This document shows positions 34,708-44,800 of a stretch of 64,000 bases of DNA, piece after piece. The DNA is taken from positions 1,364,001 to 1,428,000 of the forward strand of contig NZ_SWBQ01000001.1 of NCBI RefSeq assembly GCF_005116445.1, in the 5' to 3' direction. The position numbers and the translations under genes were made by a program. The DNA is from Pedobacter frigoris. Lineage in GTDB: Bacteria > Bacteroidota > Bacteroidia > Sphingobacteriales > Sphingobacteriaceae. How positions within the stretch are numbered: position 1 is the stretch's first letter; each line of letters begins with the position of its first letter. Below the pieces are notes generated by a model. That model saw nothing but the letters and a program-made list of their open reading frames with translations, did no database searches and was not told the DNA's origin.

Positions 34708-36054
34708 TTACTTTAACAACTCGTCAATCGCTTTTACAGCTGCTGATTCTGATGGCATTGGCGCATTCATATCCACGATTTTGAAGTCTTTATCTATTAA
34801 CAAAGTTCTTGGAATACCAACGATGTTGTAGGCATCTAACTTTGATCTGTTGATCAGCCATTGGTAGCCATCTGCACTACGGGCGCTGACACTCTTCTTC
34901 CAAAGTTCTTCCCCGTCATCAATAGAAAGGGAAACAAAAGCAACATTTGGATTGTCCTTATATTTCTCCTTCAGTTTCTCATAATGCGGCATCTCCTGCA
35001 TGCAGGGTCCACACCAGGTTGCCCATAAATCAACATAAAGCACCTTACCCTTTAAACTGCTTAGATTTACTTTTTTACCATCCATATCAAGGGCTGTAAA
35101 ATCTACCGCCTGATCTCCCTCACCAAAAGCCATCAGTTGTTTCAGCATTTTCGAAACTGCCGTTTTATAGGCTGGGGTGCTGATAGTTGCTATTTTCGGA
35201 TTAAATAAGTTAAGCTGTTGCTTGTTGCTTATTTTCTGCATCTCCCTTACTAATGTGCTGCTGGTATACCAATCTTTAATAGCTTGTATATCGGCTGGTT
35301 TGCCCCCCTCCTCAATTACCTGTTCGGCAACATCACGATAAACCACCAATTTCATTAAAGAAGGATCTGTAAAGTTCTTATTGAGCGCTTTAACTTTTGG
35401 CAAAATTACCTTTTTATAGTCTTCAGATGAGAGCGGCGTTCCATCAGCCTTCAACTGCTTCTTCATACGTCCATAAGACTCACTGCTGTACATACTGTTG
35501 ATCAGATCTGCTTTAATGCGCCCAGCCTCCAGTCTTTTGAATTCAGGACTTACTCCTGTCACCAAAGCCAGTTCTTTAGATCTTGCTGCCGCCATTGCCT
35601 CAACTGCATTCAGTGTTTCCTCTGGAGTTTCCTTAATTTGCTTCCCGGCTTCGATAAAAGACCCACCTTTTGGGAAAGGAGTATCTTTCATATAAACATT
35701 TGCCTCAGCACCAACGCCTTTAAAGGTAGCTACCTTGGGATTGCCCTTATCGATGAATACTTCCAGATTATCACCCGGAGTTAAGTAGAGAGCGTTTCGT
35801 CCCAGACGATAATAGTTAGGTCCTCCGGCTTTAAACTTCATGGTAAAGTTGCCATTTGCATCCGGTACGAACACCCGCTCAGCCGAAGGCGGCAGCAGAT
35901 ATTGAAATTCGGACATGTCTTCAACCTCAACCTGGTTACTAAAGCCTTTCAACTGACCTTTAAGCGTAATAAATCCGGTCCCTTTTTGAGCATATACTTG
36001 TGTGAATGCAAAGAAGCACAGACACAATAGAGTTAATCTTTTAATTAAGTTCAT
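34708..36054 (-). CDS. TlpA-type thiol-disulfide oxidoreductase (A)
   Basis: A 448-residue periplasmic protein. Signal peptide (MNLIKRLTLLCLCFFAFTQVYAQ), an N-terminal beta-sandwich (about residues 25-150, similar to DUF4369), a helical middle, and a C-terminal thioredoxin domain with DLWATWCGPCMQEMPHYEKL, a WCGPC redox site. The cis-Pro loop (NIVGIPRTLLID) is present. TlpA-like proteins reduce disulfides of target proteins using electrons from an inner-membrane reductase. It is the last gene of the sigma/FecR/SusCD locus, with its start 2 bases from the preceding stop. Confidence 0.88.
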   Translation of the reverse strand: MNLIKRLTLLCLCFFAFTQVYAQKGTGFITLKGQLKGFSNQVEVEDMSEFQYLLPPSAERVFVPDANGNFTMKFKAGGPNYYRLGRNALYLTPGDNLEVFIDKGNPKVATFKGVGAEANVYMKDTPFPKGGSFIEAGKQIKETPEETLNAVEAMAAARSKELALVTGVSPEFKRLEAGRIKADLINSMYSSESYGRMKKQLKADGTPLSSEDYKKVILPKVKALNKNFTDPSLMKLVVYRDVAEQVIEEGGKPADIQAIKDWYTSSTLVREMQKISNKQQLNLFNPKIATISTPAYKTAVSKMLKQLMAFGEGDQAVDFTALDMDGKKVNLSSLKGKVLYVDLWATWCGPCMQEMPHYEKLKEKYKDNPNVAFVSLSIDDGEELWKKSVSARSADGYQWLINRSKLDAYNIVGIPRTLLIDKDFKIVDMNAPMPSESAAVKAIDELLK

Positions 36055-36056
36055 AT

Positions 36057-37598
36057 TTATGAAGTTCTATTAGACATTAACATATTGATCATCAATTCCA
36101 ACTCATCTTCGTTATCGCCGTCTGTTCTGAAGTTAGAAAAAATAAGACGCCCTTCCTGATCAATTAAAAAGTTCATAGGTGCAGCATTTCGATTGTCCAG
36201 GTTACCTTTCTCCCTGCCTTTCACATCTTCCAAAGGGGTAAAACTGTATCCGCTGGTCTTCATAAAAGGAATCACATAATCGTTTTGTTCCGATACAATA
36301 TTGATCCCCAGATATTCCAGGTTCTTTCCTTTAAATTTCTTCACTACATTTTCAAAATGAGGGAATTCACCGCGGCATGGACCACAACCCGGGAACCAAT
36401 AAGTCAGCAGTACTACTTTACCTTTGTAATCAGACAGCGAAGCACTCTCCCGCTTAAAGTATTGCTTTAGTGTAAAGGGTGTAGCTATTTTAGCTACAGC
36501 ATTCAATCTCTTCCATATATCTGCATCAACCTGACTGTCTCCTTTACCTAACTTAGTACCATAACTCGCGATCACTGATTTAACTTTAACAGAAGGCGCC
36601 TTACCAAATGCAACAATCAAACTATCATAAGCAGCACTGGTGTTTCCTGCAATATCATCTGCCTTAGCTTTCAACAAAACAACTTCCTTATTGAAACCAA
36701 AGTATCTCGGTAATTTGATTTTATTTAACAATGCTTTTGCCTCTGTGGCCTTCTTGGCGGCAATGAGCTTTTTAGCAGCGGCAACATTTTGTGCCTGCAA
36801 TCCTAAATTAGACCATTCTTTTTGCTTATCTGCGTCTTTAGCCATTTCTTTGGCTAACGCTAATGCCTTAGCAGGGTTTTCCGAAAGCAATATATCATAA
36901 TAGGAAGACATTCCACTGGAAGACCAATTAAATTTTAGTGGCGAGTAACTTTTACGGAGCAGTTCAAAATATTTCATTTTATCTGCTACTTTTTTAGACC
37001 GCGCACCCAACCAATACAAAGCCTGTGCACCTCTTTCATGTGCGGGAAACTTCTTCGCAACCGCGAGACTAAGCTCCCTGTATTTGCTTTCATCTGCACC
37101 ACTAAATGAAGAAGCGTAGTAGAAATTATAATTTGGATTTGAAGGATCAGAGGCTACTGCCTTAGCAAGATAATCTCTCCCTCCTGCAAAATCTCCCCAG
37201 CGTTCTGCATCAATCCATAGCCCGCCCCAAGCTTCTGTAAACTTAGGATCAAGTGTCACTGTTTTTAATAAATATGGCTTAGCCTTCGGACTTTCCTGAT
37301 CTTCATACGCCTTTCCAAGCGAATAAGGAAACATCGCAGATTTTGGAAATTTCACCATCCATACTTCATATTGCTTTTCCAGCTCGGGATTATCAGTCCC
37401 CATGGCTTTGATAAAAGCGGTATGTACTTTTGGGCTATCCGGACTAGCCTCTACCGCCGCACTTAATTTAGCCAATTCGGCTTTATCTGTAATAATTTCA
37501 TTTTTATTTGGTCTCTGACCAAATGCTGCAGGCATCGCAGCAGTTAAAAAAATGGCAATTAAAGCCATTTTACCTAATTTCATACGTTTCAAAATCAT
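36057..37598 (-). CDS. TlpA-like thioredoxin with N-terminal TPR-like region (B)
   Basis: A 513-residue exported protein. From the N-terminus: a basic signal-type segment (residues about 1-28, ending AAFGQ), about 330 residues of helical, alanine-rich repeats resembling TPRs (YEDQESPKAKPYLLKTVTLD, ALYWLGARSKKV), then a thioredoxin domain with the redox site FPGCGPCRGEFPHFE (CGPC preceded by PG instead of the usual W). The ATG at 37598 was preferred because the longer frame to 37634 starts with TTG and overlaps the previous stop. The helical part could dock a partner protein. Confidence 0.82.
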   Translation of the reverse strand: MILKRMKLGKMALIAIFLTAAMPAAFGQRPNKNEIITDKAELAKLSAAVEASPDSPKVHTAFIKAMGTDNPELEKQYEVWMVKFPKSAMFPYSLGKAYEDQESPKAKPYLLKTVTLDPKFTEAWGGLWIDAERWGDFAGGRDYLAKAVASDPSNPNYNFYYASSFSGADESKYRELSLAVAKKFPAHERGAQALYWLGARSKKVADKMKYFELLRKSYSPLKFNWSSSGMSSYYDILLSENPAKALALAKEMAKDADKQKEWSNLGLQAQNVAAAKKLIAAKKATEAKALLNKIKLPRYFGFNKEVVLLKAKADDIAGNTSAAYDSLIVAFGKAPSVKVKSVIASYGTKLGKGDSQVDADIWKRLNAVAKIATPFTLKQYFKRESASLSDYKGKVVLLTYWFPGCGPCRGEFPHFENVVKKFKGKNLEYLGINIVSEQNDYVIPFMKTSGYSFTPLEDVKGREKGNLDNRNAAPMNFLIDQEGRLIFSNFRTDGDNEDELELMINMLMSNRTS

Positions 37599-37630
37599 AA
37601 TTACTATAGTATTTAATAACGTCTTGATTT

Positions 37631-39565
37631 TCAATTAATTTCTACCTTATATTTGTCATCGATCACCGGCGGAAAACAGATCTGTGAATCACAACACTGA
37701 TAACTTACTGAACAAACTGCTTCTCCTTTTCCATTGCCGCTAACCTCCTGCACAAACATAATCTCGTTCTCATAGACGGTAGTACCCTTGTCATTGAAAT
37801 AATTAAAACTTGGCATACGTAACCCGCCAACTTTTTTATAGCCGGCGGGCAAATCTATTTTAACCTCAGTAACAATGTAAGGATCTTCTTTAGCTACATT
37901 CGCATACATATGGTAACCAGGATGTACCTTAAACTTAATCACAATCTCTTTTTTGTGATTACCTAAGTCTACCAGCCCTGTTGCTACGGCAACCGCATTT
38001 TCATGACTGGTCTTTCCGGTTTGGATTTTATTGTACGATACCTTTTGTATGCCGGGCTTTTTATATTCATTTCCGGGAATAGTTTTATCATACGTGTCAA
38101 TCAAAAAATAATAGCCACCGGTTTCCGTAAAGAACATCTTAGATTCATGTTTATCAAACCAAGCGCGCCATTGACCTGGAGTATCAAAATTTACCATGGT
38201 ATACCGGTTTAAAATCCTTTTACCTTTGGCTACATCATTTCCGCTTTCGAGCATACCTATGGCCTTATCCAGTATTTTTTTGTCATAATACGGAATACCC
38301 AAACTCTTTACATCTTCGTCAATGTTGAGCTTATACATCTCATCTTCCGAATAGAAGTAGTCCTTATTTTCATCAAAATATCTGGCGTATGCGGCTTCAT
38401 CTGTACCAAATTTATCGAAGAGGTCACCGTACCTTCCCTTTAGAAAGCTCTCATAAGACTGTGGAGGACTAGCCTTATAATTTAAAGCCATTTGCGCAGC
38501 CTGATCCAAGTTTTCCCCATTTGCTTTCTTCACTTCCGCTTTTGCTTTCTCGGCAAGCATCTGCTTTGCAAATTTTTCTTCTGAAGCTAGTCTCGCATTA
38601 TATGCCGTTTTGGTGGCAAGGTATTTTCTTTCTTTAAGGTACTCCCTGGTCGCCCGGCGGTCTAAATATTTACGGGCGATGACTCCCTTTCCATTGAATT
38701 TAGAAATATAGGCAATCGAATTAGCCAATACCGTTTTAGCTTCCTCTGTCATGAATTCAGGAGAGGCCGCAAAACCCCAGTGAAAGAAATTTCCATGACG
38801 CCCCAGTGCGACAGCATCCAGCGTTTTCTGACAAACGCCACTGGAGATAAACTCCGCATCTGGCGAATCTTCAAATCCCCATGGACGGGCAACCATGCCT
38901 ATCCTAAAGTTTTTATCAGTTATATACCCCTTGGTCTGTACTTTCCACATGGGAAGCGTCTCCGGCGTTTTCTTTCCTAAAAAGTACTCATAGTGAAACG
39001 CATCCTCAGGAGTGGATTTTGTAATCATGGTCATCTTAACAGGAAAGGGACCTTTAAAAATCTGATGATCTTTACGCATGTTATGCGCATCGGCATCAAG
39101 ACAAAGGCAATACCAATCCAGCTTAAGTCCAATACTCCTACCCATCTTCTCACCCAGTTCACCAATAAAAAGCATCGGTTTGTTAAAGTCTTCAGTAAGA
39201 TAACCTGCAGGAATTATTTTCGTTAACTTACCAGAAGCATCAGTTATATTCTGCCTTTGACTGATTGGCTTGGGTGTACCATCCATAACAGTAACATCGT
39301 ACTGGTCTGACAGAGATTGTGTATAAGCAGATGCGTCAATAACCTTAACTTCAGCAAAATAGCGTTTCAGCATCGTTTCAAATGAAGCCATGCGTTGAGT
39401 TACATCCTTCTTCATTTCATCAGGCTTGCCCGTAAAGTGCACAGATTCCCAATTTGCAGAGCCACCTACATACAATACCCTGAACTTCTTCAAAGGAGCT
39501 TGCTTTTGAGCATATACCTGAATGCTCAAAGCGAAAACGGCGAGTATTACAATAAATCGTTTCAT
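37631..39565 (-). CDS. ThuA-like protein fused to a DsbD-alpha-type domain
   Basis: A 644-residue exported protein (signal peptide MKRFIVILAVFALSIQVYAQ). The first ~260 residues look like a ThuA/glutamine-amidotransferase-like fold (RVLYVGGSANWESVHFTGK ... YDVTVMDGT ... GRHGNFFHWGFAAS). A helical middle (about 280-360) and a second unknown region follow. The last ~130 residues resemble the N-terminal (alpha) domain of DsbD, ending in YQCCDSQICFPP, which matches the DsbD YQGCADAGFCYPP with both active cysteines. So the C-terminus could pass electrons to or from TlpA proteins. This domain combination is not one I know. It sits after the SusD gene. Confidence 0.72.
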   Translation of the reverse strand: MKRFIVILAVFALSIQVYAQKQAPLKKFRVLYVGGSANWESVHFTGKPDEMKKDVTQRMASFETMLKRYFAEVKVIDASAYTQSLSDQYDVTVMDGTPKPISQRQNITDASGKLTKIIPAGYLTEDFNKPMLFIGELGEKMGRSIGLKLDWYCLCLDADAHNMRKDHQIFKGPFPVKMTMITKSTPEDAFHYEYFLGKKTPETLPMWKVQTKGYITDKNFRIGMVARPWGFEDSPDAEFISSGVCQKTLDAVALGRHGNFFHWGFAASPEFMTEEAKTVLANSIAYISKFNGKGVIARKYLDRRATREYLKERKYLATKTAYNARLASEEKFAKQMLAEKAKAEVKKANGENLDQAAQMALNYKASPPQSYESFLKGRYGDLFDKFGTDEAAYARYFDENKDYFYSEDEMYKLNIDEDVKSLGIPYYDKKILDKAIGMLESGNDVAKGKRILNRYTMVNFDTPGQWRAWFDKHESKMFFTETGGYYFLIDTYDKTIPGNEYKKPGIQKVSYNKIQTGKTSHENAVAVATGLVDLGNHKKEIVIKFKVHPGYHMYANVAKEDPYIVTEVKIDLPAGYKKVGGLRMPSFNYFNDKGTTVYENEIMFVQEVSGNGKGEAVCSVSYQCCDSQICFPPVIDDKYKVEIN

Positions 39566-39576
39566 ATTAAATTATT

Positions 39577-41064
39577 TTAATAAGTGTTCTGTGGGATTTG
39601 TCCATTGCTGGCACTCACATCTAAACCATTAATAGGTACCGCGTATCGCCTGCTACCTACCGACAGTGTATACGTTTTTGGCGTAGTTACATCAACAGTA
39701 TTTCCATTCATCTGAAAAAAGTCGCGCGTAATAGTTACATCATCTGCAGGATAGTTGTTGACACTAAATCTCTTGATATCGATCCAACGCATAGCAAACG
39801 GGAATTCTCTCCGTCTTTCGGCCAACACATTGGCGATAGCCTGATCCGTATTTGCGGCAGTTAAATCCGTCGGCGTAGTAAATCGTTTTGCCCTTAATTC
39901 GTTAACGGCGATCATTGCTTCTGCAGGTTTATTGGTACGGGCCAGCGCTTCCGCCTTGTTCAGTAACATTTCAGCACGCGAAAGTCCGGAAACGATACGT
40001 CGGCCATCATCAAACTGTACATACCTGAAAGCTTGAGGTGTTACAATACTAAATCTTCTACCCCCATTTTCAATCACAAACCACTTGTACCGCAAATCAT
40101 TTTGACCCTCGTATAGAGCTCTTAACGAAGCACTTGGCATGTAAAATTGATTCGCCGTGTATGCAAACCTCGGATAATACAACTCTGGCCAGGGAATATA
40201 TTGAACAGCTGTCCAATTGTAGGTTTCTGGGACCTCTAAAGATGCCGTAGGATTTGTATAAGCTATTGGCGGCGCAGCAACAATAGTCTTATAGTCCTTT
40301 AGAACCACACTGGTTGAGGCCAGCGCTTTGTTTGCATAATCCAGTGCATTAGGATAGTCGCCAATACACAGGTAATAGCGGCTCAACATGGCATCCACCG
40401 TTCTTTTGGTTACGCGCCATCTCTTTGTAGGATCAACGTCAACAGTACTGATGTTCATAGCTTCGTTCAATTCAGACAGAATAAACTGGTAGGTCTCGTC
40501 CAGGGTAGCACGCTTTAACGATTCCTCCATGTTAGATGTCTTTTTCAATGTCAAACCTGGACTGGCCAAATTTGCCGGGCTGTATGGAAGGCAGTAATAG
40601 TTAGCCAACACCCAATAGGAATACGCACGATAAAAGTGGGCATCTGCTTTTAAGGCTGCCTTCTCGGCCGCTGTTCCTATTGCTTCATCAAGATTGTCAA
40701 GTACGGTATTCGCAACAAATATTTTCCGATATTCTCCCGTCCATAATGGATCGCCCGAAAGTCCAATAATTTGATCGATATCAAACGTGTAATACAAGAG
40801 CCTGTCGCCACCTAATCGCGAGACATTAGCAACAAATACATCGGCCGGTATTTCTGTGTCATCTGTTGAAAATGCCACAGTAGAATTGTTCTCTTCATAG
40901 AACCCATTACCGGCTGCTGCATTAGGATTATCCATCAGCGCGCGCATTTGATCTACAGTTTGTATAGTAGTTTGTCTTGCCGGCTCCTTTTCAAGGAATT
41001 TAGTGCAGCCAACACCCGTCAGCAGTAACATAATGCCTAGTGTTGTGATATATGATGATTTCAT
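39577..41064 (-). CDS. SusD/RagB-family outer-membrane lipoprotein
   Basis: A 495-residue surface lipoprotein (signal peptide ending MLLLTGVGC, Cys20). It has the SusD pattern: an N-terminal helical repeat region with TDDTEIPADVFV, tetratricopeptide-like helices (FYRAYSYWVLANYYCLPYSPANL), and the C-terminal RKYEFPFAMRW-like block (RRREFPFAMRWIDIKRF). SusD acts as a lid over the SusC transporter and catches the substrate. It starts 10 bases after the SusC stop. Confidence 0.93.
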   Translation of the reverse strand: MKSSYITTLGIMLLLTGVGCTKFLEKEPARQTTIQTVDQMRALMDNPNAAAGNGFYEENNSTVAFSTDDTEIPADVFVANVSRLGGDRLLYYTFDIDQIIGLSGDPLWTGEYRKIFVANTVLDNLDEAIGTAAEKAALKADAHFYRAYSYWVLANYYCLPYSPANLASPGLTLKKTSNMEESLKRATLDETYQFILSELNEAMNISTVDVDPTKRWRVTKRTVDAMLSRYYLCIGDYPNALDYANKALASTSVVLKDYKTIVAAPPIAYTNPTASLEVPETYNWTAVQYIPWPELYYPRFAYTANQFYMPSASLRALYEGQNDLRYKWFVIENGGRRFSIVTPQAFRYVQFDDGRRIVSGLSRAEMLLNKAEALARTNKPAEAMIAVNELRAKRFTTPTDLTAANTDQAIANVLAERRREFPFAMRWIDIKRFSVNNYPADDVTITRDFFQMNGNTVDVTTPKTYTLSVGSRRYAVPINGLDVSASNGQIPQNTY

Positions 41065-41074
41065 AGCTTAAAAT

Positions 41075-44000
41075 TTAAAATTGAAGATTTAAACCTAACG
41101 TATAGTTCCTAACTGGCCGATAAGTTCCCGGCAACCATTCAGGATGATAATTTTCACTGTTGTTGGTGTAAAGCAGCCCTAAATTTCTGGCCTGTGCAAA
41201 TAACCTGATGTTGCTAAGACTTACTTTATTGGCTATTGATTTCGGAAGCGAGTATTCTAAATTGATCTCTTTAAGTTCGATGAAGGAAGAACTTTCTACC
41301 AGACCATCTAAGTTAGGCGTATACCTGTCCCACAAATAAAAATTCAGTTCATCTAACTTAGGAAACTGCGGAATACTTGGATCACCTGCAAACACATCTG
41401 TCACGAAGCGATCTACGGTAGTCTTACTGCTACCTACAACAGTAGAATAGCTAAAGATAGGCCTGCGGAACTTGCCGCCCATTGTTCCTGTAACCACTGT
41501 CATAAGGTTAAAATTCTTATACCTGAAATTGTTGATCCAGCCTAACGTGTGTGGAGGAATACTGGTGCCTTCGTATTGTAAAAATGTCCGGCCTAAACCG
41601 GTGTTATGCAGTGCAACAGAATTCATGCTAGACGCGGTTTGATTCGGTCCTTCCACATGTGGTACTCCATCAATCATTCCAAGATATTTATAAGAGTACA
41701 CAGAGCCTACAGGCCGTCCTTCAACATATTGTCCGGCAAGCATATCAAAAGCTAGCAATGCTGGAAAGAACAGTTTTGTGATCTTGTTTTGGTTATAAGA
41801 ATAGGTAATGTTTGTATTGTATGTAAAATCAGGATTGATATTTACCAAAGTTCCCAGTTCAATTTCAATACCTCTGTTAGAGATACCGGCGTTATTCACG
41901 CGCGCACTTGTTGCTCCAGTAACTGCCGGCAATGAAATATTTCCTACAATATCCCTTCCGTCCTTGTTATAAACCTCCACCTTGCCGGATAATCTTCTGT
42001 TAAACATTGAAAAATCTACGGCCAGATTGGTAGAATAAGTACGTTCCCAACGTAAAAATGCATTACCCGGGGTACCTAGCGTACCAGTTATTGTATTTGT
42101 TATGGTGCTTGGTGAGGTACTTATGCTAATCAGTGTTTTGGTAGAAACAGTTTGATTAGCATATCCGGTGCTTCCGTATGTGAAGCGAACATTTAAACGG
42201 TCCAGCCAGGTTAGCGGCTTCATAAACTCTTCACTACCAATATTCCACATCGCACCAATGTGCCATAAAGGTGTCCATCTCAACTTTGGATCATCAGTAA
42301 CGAAGTTTGATGCATCACTCCTTGCGCTGCCTGACAACGTATATTTACCGTCAAAACTGTAAGAAAAATTTCCGTAGAAACCTGCGAGACGATTAGATCC
42401 CCAGGAGAGGACGGTATTACCACCAGCAATGGTTGCCGCCGCTGTGGTTGAGGTAAAAGTTCGCAATTGGTCCACCGCACTACCATACCCATATGGTGGC
42501 GTAGTCACCTGGTTTTTTTCAGGAAAATATCCATAAGCTGTAGGATTGGTTATTCCGGTAGTGAGCTCGTCTACAACCTCTGTACCTGCTACTGCAGTAA
42601 TCTGATGCCGCCCGGCTATTACTTTATCATAGTTGAATTGAGCTCGTAAACTTAAGCCTTCGTATTCTCCCTGACTTGAGCGCAAGATGCCGCCTTTAGG
42701 GATGAATGTCCTGCCAACTACCTTGGTTGCATCGTTATACTCCACATAAGTATTTACCTGATTTCTTACCTCAAATGTCTCTTCGTTATAACCTGAACTT
42801 GAGGTTGTCTTACGCCTTTCGTATTGAACTTTACCGTCAAAGCTCAACCCGCTTAGAATTCTTACATTGATTCCACCCTGAAAACGTGCACTGATGTTGT
42901 CGTTTATTAATTCCCTGCCACGAACTTCTCTTAACAAGTTATAACTCCAATCCTGATAAGGAAAACTACCTAAAGGCAGCTTACTCATCTCCAGGCGATT
43001 ATAATTTCGCAGATTTACGCCATAACTTCCGTCGTCGTTCAATAACAATTCATAAGGTGACAATCCTTCTAATTCGCCAACACTGGAACCGCTCGCATCA
43101 TTTTTTCTGTAAGAAACGTTTACTCCAAAGTTCAAACTCATGAAGCGTGTGGCATTAAAGCTGTTATTGACATTTAAGACAAACCTGTCGTAACCTCTAT
43201 ATTTAAAACCTTCCTGGTTATTTTCGTACAACAAAGACGCCGCTGTTTGCAGTTTATCACCACCGCCTAAGAAATTGATATTGGCCTGGTTTACCAATGC
43301 ACGCTGCATCAGATGTTCTTTCAACTGCGATCGATTGTCAATTGCACTCAGCCGGGCCAGTTCTGCATTCATTTGTGCTTCTGTGATACTTCCGTTTTTA
43401 AACGCAAACATCTGTTCCTGAGCTAAAGTAAGCGATTTACCAATCTCCATGAATCCTCCAGCATATTGTGAAAGGAACAAATTTCTGTCAAAAGCAAGCT
43501 TTTCATATTTAATATGATCTGCAGAGTTGGCCTGCCTCATCACCTGATCAAGATTTATCATATCTGAGACTCGCGTAAATGCCTGGACATCTACTTGAGA
43601 TTTGCCCCCTTTAGCCTTTTTGGTTTGGATAACGATTACGCCATTTGCACCCCTCGATCCCCAAATAGACAATGCAGCAGCATCTTTTAATACAGTAATT
43701 GATTCCACATCATTCTGATTGATGTTATTGAAATCAAAACCAGCGATGGCAAAGCCATCGACCACTACCAGGGGCTGTGTTACATTAAGCGGTTGGGCTG
43801 CATTGGTACTCATCGTCCCAGCACCTCTTAATAAAAAAGAAACACTACCATCCTGATTCTCCCTGGCCTGCAAACCCGCAACTGTACCCTGAAGCGCTGT
43901 AGAAATATTAGAAACCGGCCTCTTGGATAAGATCTCCTGTCCAACGACATCGTATGATCCAGTTGCACGTTCTTTGGAAAGCGTTTGGTAACCAGTACTT

Positions 44001-44668
44001 ACTACGCTCACAGACTCTAACAATGCAGGATTTAATTCCAGAACAACAGTTATATTTTCTGAATCCTCGACTGTAACTTCTTTGGTTTTATATCCAACAA
44101 ATGAAACAACTAGTACTTGTCCTTTATTGACGTTGTTCAGTTGAAATTCTCCCTTAGCATCCGTAATTATCCCCCTACCACCACCTTTTACCTGGACGGT
44201 TGCGCCTGAGAGCAAAATACCATTCGCATCAGTTACTTTTCCTTTTATATTTATAAGGTTTAAAAATTCAGTGACACTTTCAAAGGTGGGTGTCCCCCTT
44301 TTCCTTACTACTATGGTGTTCTGATCTATAAAGTAAGTCAATGGCTGCGTTGAGAAGACCTCGTCAAGTACCTTTTTCAGGTCCTGATTGTTCACATTGA
44401 TATCTATACGTTTTGCTCTCCGTAGTTCAGCTGTTTCATATAAGAAGTCATATCCACTCTGGATTTTAATTTCTTTAAAAAGCTGTTGTAATGTGATGTT
44501 CTTTTCGGACAAACTGATTTTTTGAGCAAAACCAGACGCGCTTACCTGCAACAGTGTTAGCATCAATATTATACAGGTTAGGTTTATTCGCATGATCGTT
44601 TTTTTGGAAAGCATCAGCCGTTTGCAATAAGCAAATCGCTCACGCTTCAATTGAATGTAAAATTTCAT
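41075..44668 (-). CDS. SusC/RagA TonB-linked outer-membrane transporter with STN domain
   Basis: A 1197-residue TonB-dependent transporter. The order is: signal segment (residues about 26-50), an STN (secretin and TonB N-terminal) domain (GYDFLYETAELRRAKRIDINVNNQDLKKVLDEVF), a carboxypeptidase-like beta-sandwich (IKGKVTDANGILLSGATVQVKGGGRGIITDAKGEF), the TonB plug (TGYQTLSKERATGSYDVV, VVDGF, VESITVLKDAAALSIWGSRGANGVIVI) and a large barrel ending in Phe (TLGLNLQF). The STN domain is the hallmark of transporters that signal through FecR to a sigma factor. The ATG used is at 44668. Confidence 0.94.
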   Translation of the reverse strand: MKFYIQLKRERFAYCKRLMLSKKTIMRINLTCIILMLTLLQVSASGFAQKISLSEKNITLQQLFKEIKIQSGYDFLYETAELRRAKRIDINVNNQDLKKVLDEVFSTQPLTYFIDQNTIVVRKRGTPTFESVTEFLNLINIKGKVTDANGILLSGATVQVKGGGRGIITDAKGEFQLNNVNKGQVLVVSFVGYKTKEVTVEDSENITVVLELNPALLESVSVVSTGYQTLSKERATGSYDVVGQEILSKRPVSNISTALQGTVAGLQARENQDGSVSFLLRGAGTMSTNAAQPLNVTQPLVVVDGFAIAGFDFNNINQNDVESITVLKDAAALSIWGSRGANGVIVIQTKKAKGGKSQVDVQAFTRVSDMINLDQVMRQANSADHIKYEKLAFDRNLFLSQYAGGFMEIGKSLTLAQEQMFAFKNGSITEAQMNAELARLSAIDNRSQLKEHLMQRALVNQANINFLGGGDKLQTAASLLYENNQEGFKYRGYDRFVLNVNNSFNATRFMSLNFGVNVSYRKNDASGSSVGELEGLSPYELLLNDDGSYGVNLRNYNRLEMSKLPLGSFPYQDWSYNLLREVRGRELINDNISARFQGGINVRILSGLSFDGKVQYERRKTTSSSGYNEETFEVRNQVNTYVEYNDATKVVGRTFIPKGGILRSSQGEYEGLSLRAQFNYDKVIAGRHQITAVAGTEVVDELTTGITNPTAYGYFPEKNQVTTPPYGYGSAVDQLRTFTSTTAAATIAGGNTVLSWGSNRLAGFYGNFSYSFDGKYTLSGSARSDASNFVTDDPKLRWTPLWHIGAMWNIGSEEFMKPLTWLDRLNVRFTYGSTGYANQTVSTKTLISISTSPSTITNTITGTLGTPGNAFLRWERTYSTNLAVDFSMFNRRLSGKVEVYNKDGRDIVGNISLPAVTGATSARVNNAGISNRGIEIELGTLVNINPDFTYNTNITYSYNQNKITKLFFPALLAFDMLAGQYVEGRPVGSVYSYKYLGMIDGVPHVEGPNQTASSMNSVALHNTGLGRTFLQYEGTSIPPHTLGWINNFRYKNFNLMTVVTGTMGGKFRRPIFSYSTVVGSSKTTVDRFVTDVFAGDPSIPQFPKLDELNFYLWDRYTPNLDGLVESSSFIELKEINLEYSLPKSIANKVSLSNIRLFAQARNLGLLYTNNSENYHPEWLPGTYRPVRNYTLGLNLQF

Positions 44669-44737
44669 ACATTTGAATGTTTGTGGTTAGTTGATTCGGT
44701 TGTGTGACTACAATTTTTGATGATAACCATAGACGTG

Positions 44738-44763
44738 CCGGGAGTGGGTCCAATCACTTCCGG
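44738..44763 (-). promoter_or_regulatory. Intercistronic hairpin between FecR and SusC genes
   Basis: CCGGGAGTG / CACTTCCGG (9 pairs, one G-U) with an 8-base loop in the 132-base gap before the SusC gene. GC-rich in an AT-rich setting and with no T-run, it may modulate the sigma/FecR to SusCD expression ratio or stabilise the downstream message. Confidence 0.45.
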
Positions 44764-44800
44764 TTGTTTATTTTTATCATATGCGATTTTGGTGTAAAGT

